Shown: positions 11,140 through 22,254, numbered from the stretch's first letter. The stretch: 64,000 nt of DNA from Melitaea cinxia (GCF_905220565.1 NC_059419.1:3472001-3536000); one strand, 5' to 3'. The notes: generated by a model from the sequence alone, not told the origin. A program made the numbers and translations.

Positions 11140-11580
11140 AAATAATTTATTTATTTATTTTATGCATAAAAACTTATATCTAACATTACAAGGAACCCAA
11201 CGCATTAGTAATTAAAAAAATGCATTAGTTAAGTTGATCCCAAATTCACAATGCAGATTCTTATTATAATCTCTTTAAATATTTAAAACGTTGATAAGTA
11301 TATGTAAGATAAGAAACTTTTATTGTATAAAACAATTGTATTTAAAGTTTTATTTGGCAAGATGCTTAACTCTAAATCGCTAACTCTATCGAAAAATTTC
11401 TTCTCGAGTTTAAAAATCTTTTGTTATTTTATAGTACAAATATATGTATATATAGAAAAAAATGTTTAGCAATATATAAAAATAAATCTCTGTAACATTT
11501 TTAATACACGGACGTTAAAAATAATTGTAATATGAAAGTACTGTCTAGTAGTAGTAGCAATATTAAGAAATTATTTAACA
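11140..11580. other. AT-rich stretch with TTTA repeats
   Basis: This begins with ATTT/TTTA low-complexity DNA continuing from the hairpin. No genes were seen. Confidence 0.4.
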
Positions 11581-11589
11581 TTATGACAT

Positions 11590-11772
11590 AGTATAAAACA
11601 AAGTCGCTTCCCTGTCTGTATGCTTAGATCTTTAAAACTACGCAACGGATTTTGATGCGGTTTTAATTAGTAAATAGAGTGAATACAGAGGTAGGTTTAT
11701 ATGTAAATACGTGCATAATATAGTAGAGGAACACTGATAGTTTTTGAACCCGTGCGAAGCCGGGGTCACTAG
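11590..11772 (+). mobile_element. Helitron-like non-autonomous remnant
   Basis: It begins 'acatagtataaaacaaagtcgc', then 'tcttt-aaaactacgcaacggat', and ends in a GC-rich hairpin region 'cccgtgcgaagccgggg' followed by CTAG|T at 11769-11773. The same start and end occur, inverted, at 28815-29045. A subterminal hairpin plus CTRR|T is the Helitron 3' rule. A Helitron 5' TC end was not fixed. Confidence 0.6.
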
Positions 11773-11774
11773 TT

Positions 11775-12500
11775 AAAAATAAAAATAATTTTACCCACAA
11801 CTTTCTTTCTTTTTTCAAATTTCTTCTCTTTCAATTTTAAAATCGGTTAAAAGTAGAAATTCAATTTGAAAGAACTAGTAGTAGGTACATAAAAACTGTA
11901 TAAACATGAAGCAGATTCTTTTTTTTGCGATACCATTCCGCGAGTACCAGGATCGCATAAATTGTATGGTTATAGTGTCTATAGTTCGAAATCCGTTTGT
12001 CTCCGAGCAACGCCATGGCGAGAAGCAAATCGTCGGACCAACTCGCTTGTATCTCTTTCATATTAAAATACAGGGTTGTCTATACTTGTAAAAAATAAAA
12101 TTAAAATTCTATTTCTAACAATTTTCTTTATACATAAAATTTTTGCTTGTTCTCCACATTATTATTTTTACAGTAGAATTGAAAGTTAACAAAAAAAATA
12201 CATTTGATTATAAATTTTAAGAGTATAGTACGCGTCTAATCGTTTTAGAATAATAAAAAAAAACTAGTTTAAATAGTTATTGATATTTTCAGTAATTATA
12301 ATTTTATTATTGTAAAAAAATCTAAACAATACCAACTTCACCAAAAACACTATTATGTGTTTTGTAATGTAACCTGTTTTTTTTTTTTGTTCAGTTTTAA
12401 GTAGTATACTAAAAACTGTTTTGATTGTAGAGATCAATACGAAATACTAAAAATTATTATTAAAACATAGATTACCTAATAGATACGATTCAATACGATA
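11775..12500. other. AT-rich stretch, nothing identified
   Basis: Overlapping 61- and 66-codon frames on opposite strands at 11861-12091 arise from the same DNA and show no domain. The rest is poly-A/T rich. Confidence 0.4.
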
Positions 12501-12600
12501 CAATCTGTAATATCCCGCTTGGCATATCATCATAGTTGGGCATAGGTCTCTTTCCCTATGTTGGAGTATGATCGGAGCTTAATCCACCACACTACTTCTT
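12501..12600 (-). mobile_element. SINE-1, 3' fragment
   Basis: On the minus strand it reads 'gtggtggattaagctccgatc', 'ccaacatagggaaagag', and the end 'gggatattacagattg'. It carries a small internal insertion relative to other copies. Confidence 0.65.
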
Positions 12601-12914
12601 GCTACTAAACACAATTCTTTAAAAAAAACTAATCCAAAAAAAAACAAAATTTAAAAAGATGTACTATTTAATTTTACCGGGTGGTAACCCTACAAATCGG
12701 CCAGCAGTTTTTACAGCCGTTCCAGCAGGACTCGGATTTATTGTTTTTACTGTAACATTTACCATTCCGTTTTACTACAGTGAAAGTTAAGCTTAGCGAA
12801 TTCTTGCTAAGTAATATTCTCTTATTTATAACACGTTAATTACATTATTAGTGCTGGAATTTAATGTATCCAAGTTGTATACAATCTTTTATTTTTATTT
12901 TGTTTACCTTTTTT

Positions 12915-13836
12915 AACCGACTTCCAAAAAAGGAGGAGGTTCTCAATTCGACTGTATTTTTTTTTTTTTATGTATGTTACATCAGAACTTTTGACCGGGT
13001 AGACCGATTTCGTCAAATTTTGTTTTAATTGAAAGGTGGTATGTGTCAATTGGTCACATTTAAATTTATTTGGGTGGGTGTCGTAAGAGGCGACTAAGGG
13101 ATAACAAGGTTCCACAACCATCTTGGAACTTAAGAAGCCGACCGATGGCGGGATAACCATCCAACTACTGGCTTTGAAATACACAGGCCGAAGACGGGCA
13201 GCGGCGTCTTTGGTGCGACAAAGCCAGTAAGTACTGCGGTCACCAACCCGCCTGCCCAGCGTGGTGACTATGGGCAAAACACATGAGTTCACGTTATTTT
13301 TGACGTAAAATTGTGGAGGCCTATGTCCAGCAGTGGACTGTATAGGCTGTAATGATGAAATTTATTTGAGATCTAACAACTACTTTTCGAGTTATATCTA
13401 ATAATGCGTTTTTACTTGACGCTTTTTTCGTCGACCTACGTTGTATTATACTGCATAACTTTCTACTGGATGTACCGATTTTGATAATTCTTTTTTTGTT
13501 GGAAAGAAGATATCCTTAGTTTGTTACCATGATAAGGAAACTAGGATCTGATGATGGGATCCATGAGAAATCGAGGGAAACTCTCGAAAATCTGCAATAA
13601 CTTTTTACGGGGTGTACCGATTTTGATAATTTTTAATTTAATCAAAAGCTGATGTTTATCATGTTGTCACATATCAATTTTATTGAGATCTGATAACTAC
13701 TTTTTGAGTAATCTTTGATAACGCGTAGTTACTTGACTATTTTTTCGTCGATCTACGTTTTATCGTTCTCTCGTATCGTTATTACTCGTCGATGAAATTG
13801 AAGTCGGTTTTTTTTCGTTTGTGAGCAAACACAATT
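12915..13836. mobile_element. Rep-C element carrying a nested R-short insertion
   Basis: Its ends are inverted: AACCGACTTC at 12915-12924 and GAAGTCGGTT at 13800-13809, followed by the family's outer hairpin 'cgtttgtgagcaaac'. Inside, a module with 'gagatct-acaactacttt', 'gcg-gtttacttgac' and 'tttttcgtcgacctacgtt' occurs twice (about 13358-13445 and 13675-13765). Between the copies lie 'ttggaaagaagatatcc' and 'gggatccatgagaaatcgaggg'. An R-short copy sits at 13073-13357. Without it the element is about 640 bp. Terminal inverted repeats suggest a DNA-transposon derivative; no transposase is encoded. Confidence 0.7.
13073..13357 (+). mobile_element. R-short (RTE-tail non-autonomous element), nested in Rep-C
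   Basis: It starts within 'gtgggtgtcgtaagaggcgactaaggg', so it is 5'-truncated. It runs through 'gccgaccgatggcgggataacc', 'cgaagacgggcagc', 'cccagcgtggtgactatggg' and ends 'ctatgtccagcagtggactgtataggct...atgatg'. The TSD AAATTTATTTG is exact at 13062-13072 and 13358-13368, and Rep-C sequence resumes directly after it. The minus-strand frame of 143 codons across it is not a gene. Confidence 0.9.
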
Positions 13837-13839
13837 ATT

Positions 13840-14744
13840 ATATGTATGTTATTTTAGACTAATTAATAAATTTATTTATATAATAAATAGACAAGTATGT
13901 AAGCAAAAGTAACGTTTAAAGGCAAATTTCATAGATTAATTATCTTTTATAAAATTACTCACTATTATTTTCTAAATCTGATATGTATAATAATTTATTA
14001 GGTTGTAGACTACACAACGTCACGCTACGTACGACACTTGGGCGCAACGGGTACATGCACGAATATAATTATATTAAATTACTCGACTCGGCCACGTACC
14101 GCCTTATTTTTTTTTGTGAACCCTTTTTTTTTGTAAAAGCCCTATCATTTTACGCGTACATACATTTCTGAGATTCGATTTCGTTTATAGACAAATAAAC
14201 ACATAAAACCCAAAGGTCATCAGGAAGAATAACCCTATACAAAAGTCCACAGACAGGTTGGTCACCTTATTATACAATATTATTATTTATTTAATTAACT
14301 CATTTTAAATGACTCAAAATATTGGTTATCGTTTTTAATCTGTAAGTCATTGTATACGATAAATAATTTAATTACTTAATTTAAAAAAAAATCTTATTTT
14401 GTCAGAATCACTGTATACTGTCTTTTTATTGTTTTCTTCGGTGTGCAAATATTAGTCCAACACAAACATATTTGTGTTTATAAAAATAACAATTTAAAAA
14501 TATAATATGTTTTATAATGTTTACGCGAATTTCACTCATTTTAATTAAACGATATTTTCGGATTTTATCGCAGTCTATTAAGTTTTTTATATGCCCGACG
14601 TTTCGGATACTTTATAACAACCGTGGTCACGGAAGAATTGAAATTCGATTGCAGTCACTTAGTACCTACTTGGTTTTATACAAATCGTACTATGTTACGA
14701 ATGAAAAATTTAAATGAAGATTTTGTTAATTACGTTTGAACATT
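13840..14744. other. AT-rich stretch
   Basis: 14005-14115 is locally GC-richer (cacgctacgtacgacac..., ctcggccacgtaccgcc) but matches no repeat seen here. No gene is supported. Confidence 0.4.
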
Positions 14745-15053
14745 TAATGAAATGTGGAACAGAGATAGGTTAAAATCTGGAGTAGCAAAAAGGCTATTTC
14801 TTATCCCGGAAAAATGTACGGTTTCCGCGGGATAGATGTTTGATTGACAGTTTTTTTTTTGTTTCAAAAAATAACTGCGAATACTCTTTCCAATTTTTCG
14901 CATTGAACTTAAATATTTTTTTTAAAGATTAATATTATTATAATTAATATTCAATTTGCTAATGCTACAATAGCGATTAAAAAATGCTATTGGAAGCTAA
15001 ATAAGTGAAGAGATTTTTGATAGCTATGCGAACCCGCCCCGGGTAAGAGCTAG
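14745..15053 (+). mobile_element. Helitron-like remnant
   Basis: It contains 'tatttcttatcccgg-aaaatgtacgg', familiar to me from lepidopteran repeats. It ends in a GC-rich hairpin region (gcgaacccgccccggg) then CTAG|T at 15050-15054. The 5' boundary is approximate. Confidence 0.5.
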
Positions 15054-15559
15054 TTGATTCTAAGCCAAGACGTATTGTGTTCAGTTCAATGTCCTACACT
15101 TAGCTGGGTAGTATATAGGTAGTAAGGAAACGTTAGGAAACGCTAGGCATGAATGCTCTTTCGTTACTGAGAAGTTTATCGGTTATCGGTTTATCGACGG
15201 ACTGATAAGATGGCCACGTTGTTTAAATATCATGGACCGAATAACAAAGAAAATCGGTTTTTTTTTATTAATAAACTATTAGCTAGTTGGCGGAATTCGT
15301 GCCGCTATGATTTTTTTACGTGAATGTATGATATTTTTAAATTTGTTTTATTCAAATTTTGTCCTGATAAAAATGAACATAAAAAAAGAATTATCGAATT
15401 TAGTGAAACGTTCGTCAGCGATGAGAGTATATACATTTCGACTTCTCTTTATTCTTTTTCTTTCTCGCTTCTTTCTTGCGTTTCTCAGATTTTTGTTAAA
15501 AAATAAATAGTATTTAGTGTATTAAGGTGAAGATATGTTAATAAAATATACTGATGTAC

Positions 15560-15628
15560 GAAATCCTCTCCAGTCTCGGGTTGGAATCAAACTCGCAATC
15601 CTGAACCACTGTCAGTCATTACTACCAA
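15560..15628 (-). mobile_element. SINE-2 remnant
   Basis: Minus strand: 'gttcaggattgcgagtttgattcc' (B-box-like) followed by 'aacccgagactgg', matching the SINE-2 order 'ggttcgattcc...gagtctgggt'. It is heavily diverged. Confidence 0.45.
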
Positions 15629-16439
15629 CTTTACGTCACTTACATAAACTTAATAAAAATTAATATATTTTCATTTATATATCCACAAAACATATAAAGC
15701 ATGTTGATCATACAGTCGTTAACAAGATATAACTTTGTCACGCCATTATGTACTTAATGGCTGAGGCAAGAAGAGCGCTTTGTGACAGTATATATAGAAA
15801 ATCGGATTACACAAATTGTCAAATCTAGATCGATTCGGTGTAGTGTTTTCGTCCTAGGTGTTGTGAGGTATTTCGTGTAAGAAATTGAATCGCAGTCTGC
15901 ATTGATTGTCTGCAAACTAGTATTACATTTTGTTACTTTGATTAAATTGAATTCGATTGAGAATATTTTGATGTTAAGTTCTAATTATAAATAAATAGGG
16001 ATAAATTTTGTTATCTATGATAGTGAGAACGAAATTGTAGTGAGAAAGAAAATATTTTTTAGATTTTACTACTGTGGTTCAGCAGTCATTTATTATTATT
16101 CTAGTAGTAAGTAACTTTAATTTATTAATTTAACATTCGAAAAAAATATTTACTCTCTGATTTCTGATTGAATGAATCCTTCAATGTATTATAATATTTT
16201 TTTTTACCGATAAAAAAAACTTCTTTAAAATATTAAAGAACAGCTGTCGAATATTTTTAACTATTATATCGATTTCAAGAAACAAATGTGGAATATTCGC
16301 GACCACATAATCATTGAAATATTTAAATTTAAAATAAACCTTTTTATGTTATATAAAGTCGAAAAGATATCTTTTAAAATGTTTTTCTAAGAAGGTGTAT
16401 TTTTTTTTTTTTTTGTCGTGAAAATTGTGTTTTTCTTGT
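15629..16439. other. AT-rich stretch, nothing identified
   Basis: No recognised element. T and A homopolymers are common, for example near 16199 and 16399. Confidence 0.4.
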
Positions 16440-16570
16440 CAATTTCATTGAAACAATCAAGTTGGCTCAATCGAATTGTGTTTGGCGTCCGTGGATGGAA
16501 TCCGAAGCGAGGTAAAAGGTGGAGCAAAGTGGTGTACTTCCGCTCTTCCAGGCGGACTTATTTTTATTAA
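16440..16570. other. GC-richer island, unassigned
   Basis: The stretch 'gtttggcgtccgtggatgg...ggtaaaaggtggagc...cttccaggcgg' is locally GC-rich and not repeated elsewhere in the window. A GAG|GTAAAA donor-like site occurs at 16509-16517. It could be part of an exon or a regulatory block; neither is supported further. Confidence 0.25.
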
Positions 16571-16872
16571 AATCCTATAGTTCTTTATTATAGATATACT
16601 AAAAATATTTAAGTTTAAAAATTGCTTTTGATTTTCTTTACGAAAATAACTGGTTTTAGGTAACTGGTTCATTTTGGTTATAACCGGTTTATTCTAGTGA
16701 TAGTAGATACTGTGTTTTATGTTATATACTTTACGGGTACGTTCGTCAAAATACATAGTTTTATGAAGTAACAATCCATTAATATTAAGTAAGGTATTTG
16801 CAGGTACTGTTAACTATTTTTATTACAGTTAGTAGTTAGAATTTATTCGTAATATTTAATAGTTAAGGTTAT

Positions 16873-16915
16873 TTACTGAGGTAGAGCACAGCAGGAAATA
16901 TCCTGCTCAAGCTCT
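16873..16915 (+). repeat. Rep-B, 5' fragment
   Basis: Only the start 'actgaggtagagcacagcagg' and 'tcctgctcaa' survive. What follows (16920-17060) is GC-richer unique sequence. Confidence 0.55.
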
Positions 16916-17189
16916 AAAATACATGTGTATTTGGGTATGGGGGCTTCTTAATCCTCACTACATATCACCAATGGGAGGTAGGAGGTTAAAAGTTGCTGAA
17001 ACACATCACGTGATTGATGGACGACCCCTAATTAATTTGAAGCTCCCACATTGGGTAGGTACCTTCATGTATATATAAATAAATAAATATCTTATAACGT
17101 TACGTTCGATTATATTGAATCGTGGTTCTAATCAAGTACTAATGTAAATATAAATCATTAAAACTTGAATGAGTATGGCTAAAGATTTT

Positions 17190-17560
17190 TTTTTCTTTCG
17201 GGCTCTATTAAGTACTGCAAATCGTGAGAATATAATTGACTTTTACTTTGGGGGTCCCACTTAGATTCAACTTATAATCAGAGCCCAGTTGGTAAATACT
17301 GGCTTAATTTTTGTTTATATTCTTTCGGGGAATCCCATAGGGATTCCGCTCAGTGCCCTGGTAGAATATACCGGTGTTACTTCGTTTATGTATGGGCTTT
17401 CTAATCTGAGTTCTGAGAGGGCTATTGTAGGGATTTTCAACTGATGAAAGTCGTCTTATTCCCAACGAGGGCCAGATGTATACACTGGGCGATCTCCAGT
17501 AATTTGTAGTCGGGTAGTTATTAGTACTTGCATTAAAAGTAATTCAAGGCTGCCGCTAGT
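17190..17560. other. GC-richer island, unassigned
   Basis: It includes 'cgggctctattaagtac', 'gggaatcccatagggattcc' (a partial palindrome) and 'acgagggccagatgtatacac'. Translations of both strands are full of stops and match nothing I know. It may be a decayed mobile element. Confidence 0.3.
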
Positions 17561-17879
17561 ATTTTTCAAAATTCAAAATCATCCTAGCTAAGTTTTCTAT
17601 ACGAAAAAGTAGGAAATATATGATTATTATTTCTTTTTGACTTCCGGTTGAAACGGAGTTTTGACAACACAGTTTTTTACTTTAAAGTAGCCTTTTTTAA
17701 AGGTCTCTTGTACATATCATTAATTATTTTAATTGCAACTTTTTTTCAATAATTTTTTATTTTTTATTTTATTCATTCAAGGTCATTTTTAATTGAAACT
17801 ATATTTTTTATTTAGTTCCTAAATATATCCGTAGAATATAGTCATTTTTGGCTCATGCTTCTCTTTCTTGTGTTATATC

Positions 17880-17975
17880 GCGAAGTTTTATAGCCTATAA
17901 CCTTCTGCAATAAACAGGATATTACCGCAAAAATAATATCGGACCAGCAAATCTTGATATTGGCTGGTTCAAATA
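17880..17975 (-). repeat. Rep-D copy
   Basis: Reading plus strand: 'tatagcctataaccttctgcaataaacagg', then 'atcggaccag' and 'ggttcaaataatcaaac'. This is the inverse order of the better copy at 29400. It is decayed. Confidence 0.45.
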
Positions 17976-18054
17976 ATCAAACTACATAGTTTTATTACTA
18001 TATTAATATTAATATCGTTATATGAATTTTACCTATATGTACCTACTACTATTA

Positions 18055-18190
18055 AAAACCTGAAGAGACTGTTTGATCATACGGGTTAATTTTAGAATCT
18101 ATTAGTTCAAATTGAAAAATTATTTCAGTTTTGGATGGCTCATCAAGCGAGACTGTAGGGTCGTATATAGCGTAATATATTACGCTATTA
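18055..18190 (+). repeat. Rep-D copy with a 20-bp palindrome
   Basis: It starts 'ctgaagagactgtttgatc' and continues 'ttagttcaaattgaaaaattatttcag', as in the other Rep-D copies. At 18168-18187 it carries a perfect 20-base palindrome centred on AT. Confidence 0.5.
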
Positions 18191-18248
18191 CCAATAGGTG
18201 TAGTACCTCTATAAAAAATATAAAGCAAAAAATAAATAGGTATTCCTT

Positions 18249-18570
18249 TTGGCGCAACGGTCCCAGCAATGATTTGTGGCTGTTGCGCTGGCGGTTGCGG
18301 GTTCAATCCCCGCACATGACATATATTTGTATTGGCTATACAGATAATTGTCGTGGTCTAGGTGTTTATGCAGTCCTTATGCCTCGGAGAGCACGTTAAG
18401 TTGTCGGTCCCGGTTGTTATCATGTAAACCTGATAACGATCGTTACTCATAGTAGGGAATGTATCCGCCAACCCGCGTTACAGCAGCGTGGTGGATTAAG
18501 CTCTGATCCTTCACCTACATGGGGACAGAAACCTATGCCCAGCAGCGGGATATTACAGGCTGAAGCGTAG
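18249..18570 (+). mobile_element. SINE-1, full-length, head type 1
   Basis: The head is 'ttggcgcaacggtcccagc' (A box region) and 'ggttgcgggttcaatcccc' (B box region). The body blocks follow in order: 'tatttgtattggc', 'gtcgtggtctaggtgttt', 'cctcggagagcacgttaag', 'tgataacgatcgttactc', 'cagcgtggtggattaagctctgatcc', 'ctacatggggacag'. It ends 'ctatgcccagcagcgggatattacaggctgaagcg'. No clear TSD was found. The end parallels the RTE LINE end at 8083-8124. Confidence 0.85.
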
Positions 18571-18889
18571 CATTATTTAGTTATTAATTAACTTATAGGA
18601 CAGTATTAAAGTTTTTAAGCGAAAGAAATTGCGGGCAGCTACTAAAAACTATGAACACAATATTTATATATCTTATAAAACGTCAATTCAACGTTTTCTA
18701 GCACCAAATGACGCATTGACAAGGGTCAGGCGACGATTGAAGTAATTCTATTTTTACTCTTTTATTCAAGTTTATTTTATTGATTCTAGTCTTTATGATA
18801 AAAAGAACAAACATGAAACAGGATATTTGCCTAGTTTTTTGGTGGCCTAGGACAAAAAACAGACCTACGAAACTGGATTGGTACTGGAC

Positions 18890-19100
18890 TAAGGTGGTAA
18901 ACAAGTACGGTCTGCTCAATGGTAAGCGGTTGCCGTAGGTTATTAACGCTTTTAATACAAAGTGTACTAAAGTGTATTGCTGCAATGGACGTCTGTAAAA
19001 TCAGAAGTATCATAAGTAAGTTGTCAATATTATGCTACAACGGACCCGTCAATTTGCGGGTACCTCACTCGTAACCCCCTTATCCCCGACCCTCACCCCC
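18890..19100 (-). repeat. Rep-B, diverged copy
   Basis: Plus-strand reading gives 'aacaagtacggtctgctcaatggtaagcgg', 'ccgtaggttattaacgc' and 'atccccgaccctcaccccc', matching Rep-B in reverse order with many changes. The boundaries are soft. Confidence 0.4.
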
Positions 19101-19688
19101 AGAAACGTTGGTTACCTTACCATACGAATGGGGATACCATTATCACCTAGTGGTATCAAAAAGCCTACGATTCTCAGACCTACCAAATATACAAACCCAA
19201 TCATGAAAATCGGCAAAGCCTTTTCGGAGAAAATGGATAACAAACAAACACGACATTTTTATATATATATAATGTCATGTACTAGTCGTGCTATTACATA
19301 CTTTCTGAATTAATTGTACATGTCCACGTACATCTTTTAAATCTGTACACGTTTCGACTTAAATATTCAACTGAAGTGTCATCAGAAATGAGGTCTTCCA
19401 TCATTAGTAATGATAACATATGATCTACATATTAATGCAAATGATAAAAATAAATACATACCCGTACAAATTCACTGATAGGAAAATAATTATGTAGATA
19501 TACATAATCATAATAAATAATTATCTACACATACATGACATAATCTGTGGCGCAGACAACTCCTCATTATCCAACGTTAATTAATGAAAACGTATGTTAA
19601 GGCAACAGATGTGTTAAACACAAAGTGAATTACGTAGTTTTCAGTTATATGTATTTTCTCTGCTAAATTTTTGTAGATGTCTAAATGT
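19100..19688. other. Unassigned stretch
   Basis: 19100-19210 is GC-richer, then AT-rich DNA. Nothing was recognised. Confidence 0.35.
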
Positions 19689-19703
19689 TAATTTATTATA
19701 CGT

Positions 19704-20037
19704 CATTATCATCAGTTCAGTCTATCGCAGTGCACTGCTGGACGTAGGCGCCAAAAATGGCGTGAAATCATCTGTTTTGCCCATAGTCACCACGCTGGGC
19801 AGACGGGTTAGTGACCGCAGGGCTTTATCCCATCGAAGACGCTGCTACCCGTCTTCGGTCTGTGTATTTCAAAGCCAGCAGTTGGATGGTTATCCCGCCA
19901 TCGGTCGGCTTTTTAAGTTCCAAGGTAGTAGTGGAACTATTTTATCCCTTAGTCGCTTCTTACGACACCCATGGGTAGAGAGGGAGTGGCTATATTCTTT
20001 ACTGCCGTAACCACACAGCAGCTTATCACAATAGCAG
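19704..20037 (-). mobile_element. R-short, full-length copy
   Basis: On the minus strand it runs from 'gtgtggttacggcagtaaagaatatagccactccc' through 'tgggtgtcgtaag', 'gccgaccgatggcgggataacc', 'cccagcgtggtgactatggg' to 'cgtccagcagtgcactgcgatag'. The flanks carry a near-TSD: TAATTTATTATACGT (19689-19703) and TAATTTATACGT (20038-20049), differing by a 3-base indel. It is about 334 bp long. Confidence 0.85.
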
Positions 20038-20099
20038 TAATTTATACGTGTTAAACTTTTTTGATAATCTAACTTTTCTAATACCAAAAGATTATAAAA

Positions 20100-20215
20100 A
20101 TCGTACCAGTAGTTACCGAGATTAGAGTGTGCTGTTTGAATCCCCGACCATAGCAGATATATGTTTGTTATTATACTTTGATCGTCGAGAAGCTAATATA
20201 CTTGTACTGTACCTA
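20100..20215 (+). mobile_element. Possible tRNA-like SINE remnant
   Basis: 'gttaccgagattagagtgtgctgtttgaatccccgac' resembles an A/B box pair (B box GTTTGAATCCC), followed by 'agatatatgtttgtt' as in SINE heads. It is too decayed to classify. Confidence 0.3.
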
Positions 20216-20383
20216 TTTCACTCATTGAAATAAGGATACCTAACATTTTTACAGGAAATATAGAAAATCAATAAAACAATCCGAAACAGCTTACGAAGCC
20301 CAGGTCTTTGTGATTTTTAAGGTAGCCACAACAATAACTCTGTTAGCTTAGGAAAAACACATAATGCAATATAATATTTAAAT

Positions 20384-20638
20384 GAGGTAGGGCACAGCAT
20401 GAATTATCCGGTTCGAAACCTGGAGCAACCCGACTAGGGAAGTACCTCGACCTTACAAAAGATTACAGCTAAATAATACTACTTTCAAATAGTGTTGTGT
20501 TCCTGTGGTACGGCGACCAGAGCCGCTGGGAGATTAGTGTCGACAACGCGCTTGCGATGCTTTTGGTGTGATAGGTGTCTAAGCTAAAGTAATCACTTAT
20601 CAGGGGAGCTCTATGCTTATTTGCCGACAAAGTTGTAT
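20384..20638 (+). repeat. Rep-B copy
   Basis: It contains 'gaggtagggcacagcatg', 'ggagcaacccgactaggg', 'acagctaaataatact', 'gtgttgtgttcctg', 'cgcgcttgcgatgct' and 'tatttgccgac'. It carries several small deletions near the 3' end. Confidence 0.75.
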
Positions 20639-20639
20639 G

Positions 20640-21175
20640 AATAAAATATGACAGTGGCCTATTTGGCAAGTTAATCTCATACCACGTTTATCATACGCTC
20701 AGCCTTTCCCTCAAAGCAACCGTCTTTAATCTTATAAATAATGAATAATAATTAGTATACGTTTTTTATTACAGTAATTAGTGTTGGAATGTAACATTTA
20801 CGTTATCGGCTTTGGATTGAGCGCGTTCCTTCAATAATGAAATTATGTGCAGCTGTCGATATTTTTACATCGTAACGTATCGATCTTTCGAATAACAAAT
20901 TTAATATTTTTAACATTTAAAGTTAATTAATTTATTGTTTTATTCGTATTCAATTATTAATTAATTTCATTGGTTGTCAATTGACATTCGTGGAATAAAT
21001 ACCTATGTATCAATTTCTTATTTATAATATTTATATTAATTATATAATAACATACACTGACTATATAATAATAAAAAATAAAATAAATTTACAAATGTAA
21101 CTGATAGAAAACATAGCTGTTGACACAAAACAGCCTTCCAAAATTATATTTCAATTTTTGTAGTCGATTTAAAAT
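20640..21175. other. AT-rich stretch, nothing identified
   Basis: 20890-21110 is very AT-rich (TTAATTAAT, ATATAATAATA). No feature is supported. Confidence 0.4.
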
Positions 21176-21177
21176 AA

Positions 21178-21375
21178 AGCAACAATAAAGCCAGGGCAGG
21201 ACAGATGGGTATTACTGACCGGAGCCACTCCGGATAGAATCGACTCCTCTGAGCCAAGTTGGCTGGGGCTGTCAATTACGACACAAACAGCCGAGCTAGC
21301 CAATCTCGCCAACCAGGGTGTTACACGCTCGACCTCGAATTTTTTTTTTGAAACGACTGTCATCGAACTTACGGC
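21178..21375. other. GC-rich island, unassigned
   Basis: Sequence such as 'gaccggagccactccgg' (short palindromic arms), 'ccaagttggctggggctg' and 'gccgagctagccaatctcgcc' stands out from its surroundings. An open minus-strand frame of 74 codons crosses it but has no recognisable motif. It abuts Rep-B and may be a fragment of another retroelement. Confidence 0.3.
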
Positions 21376-21379
21376 CAAC

Positions 21380-21600
21380 CATATAGTAAGCAATTACCAT
21401 AGCCAATAGACGTCTGCAACACCAGAAGTATTGCAAGCGCGTTGCTGCCCCTTCCTCTGACCCTCCCCAGGAGCTAAAACCATCTTTCTCAATACAGGAA
21501 CACAACACTACTTGAAATCACTAAACAATAGTTTAGCTGTGATCTTTTATAAGATCGAAGGTTCCCACTCCGGCTGCTCCTGATTTTGTGAAAACACCAG
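21380..21600 (-). repeat. Rep-B copy
   Basis: Plus-strand reading gives 'aagcaattaccatagccaatagacgtctgcaac', 'gcaagcgcgttgctg', 'ccaggagct', 'ggaacacaacactac', 'tagctgtgatctttta' and 'ggctgctcctg', the reverse of the 4441 copy. Confidence 0.7.
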
Positions 21601-21639
21601 CTCTCTTTCAATTGTGTGCTATCCCTCAATTAAATATAT

Positions 21640-21990
21640 ATGTATATTTTATTTATTTGTTTACTTAGCGTCTTAGGTGCGACAAAGCCAGCCCTGTGAC
21701 CACCAACCCGCCTGCCCAGCGCGATGACTATGGGCAACACACATGAGTTCGCGCCATTATGTCTTGCGCGAACTTGTGGAGGCCTATGTCCAACAGTGGA
21801 CTGCAATAGGCTGAAATGATGATGATGATGAAATGATAGCGTTTTAATCTCAGAACCTATTGGTACTAATTGGAAAATTATTTCTGCGTTTGTAAGCTGA
21901 TTTATTATATTTATAGGCTGTAAAACGTTACATCGAAAAACGAGGCATTTCACATAAATTCTGTTGTTATTGTGACCTTCTGGTAAAATA
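21640..21990 (+). repeat. Rep-D copy split by R-short
   Basis: The left part ends 'ttatttgtttacttagcgt' and the right part resumes 'tagcgttttaatctcagaacctattgg...aaattatttctgcg...ataggctgtaaaacg', together following the Rep-D order. The interruption is R-short at 21672-21836, with TAGCGT at both junctions. Confidence 0.5.
21672..21836 (+). mobile_element. R-short, 5'-truncated, nested in Rep-D
   Basis: It covers 'ggtgcgacaaagccagc', 'cgcctgcccagcgcgatgactatggg', 'gcgcgaacttgtggaggcctatgtcc', 'gactgcaataggctgaa' and an (ATG)n tail. A 6-bp repeat TAGCGT flanks it (21666-21671 and 21837-21842), short but consistent with an RTE-type insertion. Confidence 0.8.
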
Positions 21991-22254
21991 ATAAAAAATA
22001 TATATTGAACTGAAATATAGTGTAGATTAATAATCGTTATTGTTGTATTCAACTAAGAAAATATTTTTACTTAACATACGGTAAATAATATTTATATGGC
22101 TTAGTTTCGATCAAATGAACTTTACCTAATATATCTAAGAAATTTTTTACATTACACGCTACGTGTAGTTATATATTTTTTTAATATTTTGATAAAGCGA
22201 AACATAATTTGACTTTTAGATGAATCAAATATTGGGTGATATAAAATTAAATAA

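Noticed and set aside
12861..13292. 143-codon minus-strand frame
   Set aside because: It crosses the Rep-C/R-short boundary and reads R-short backwards.
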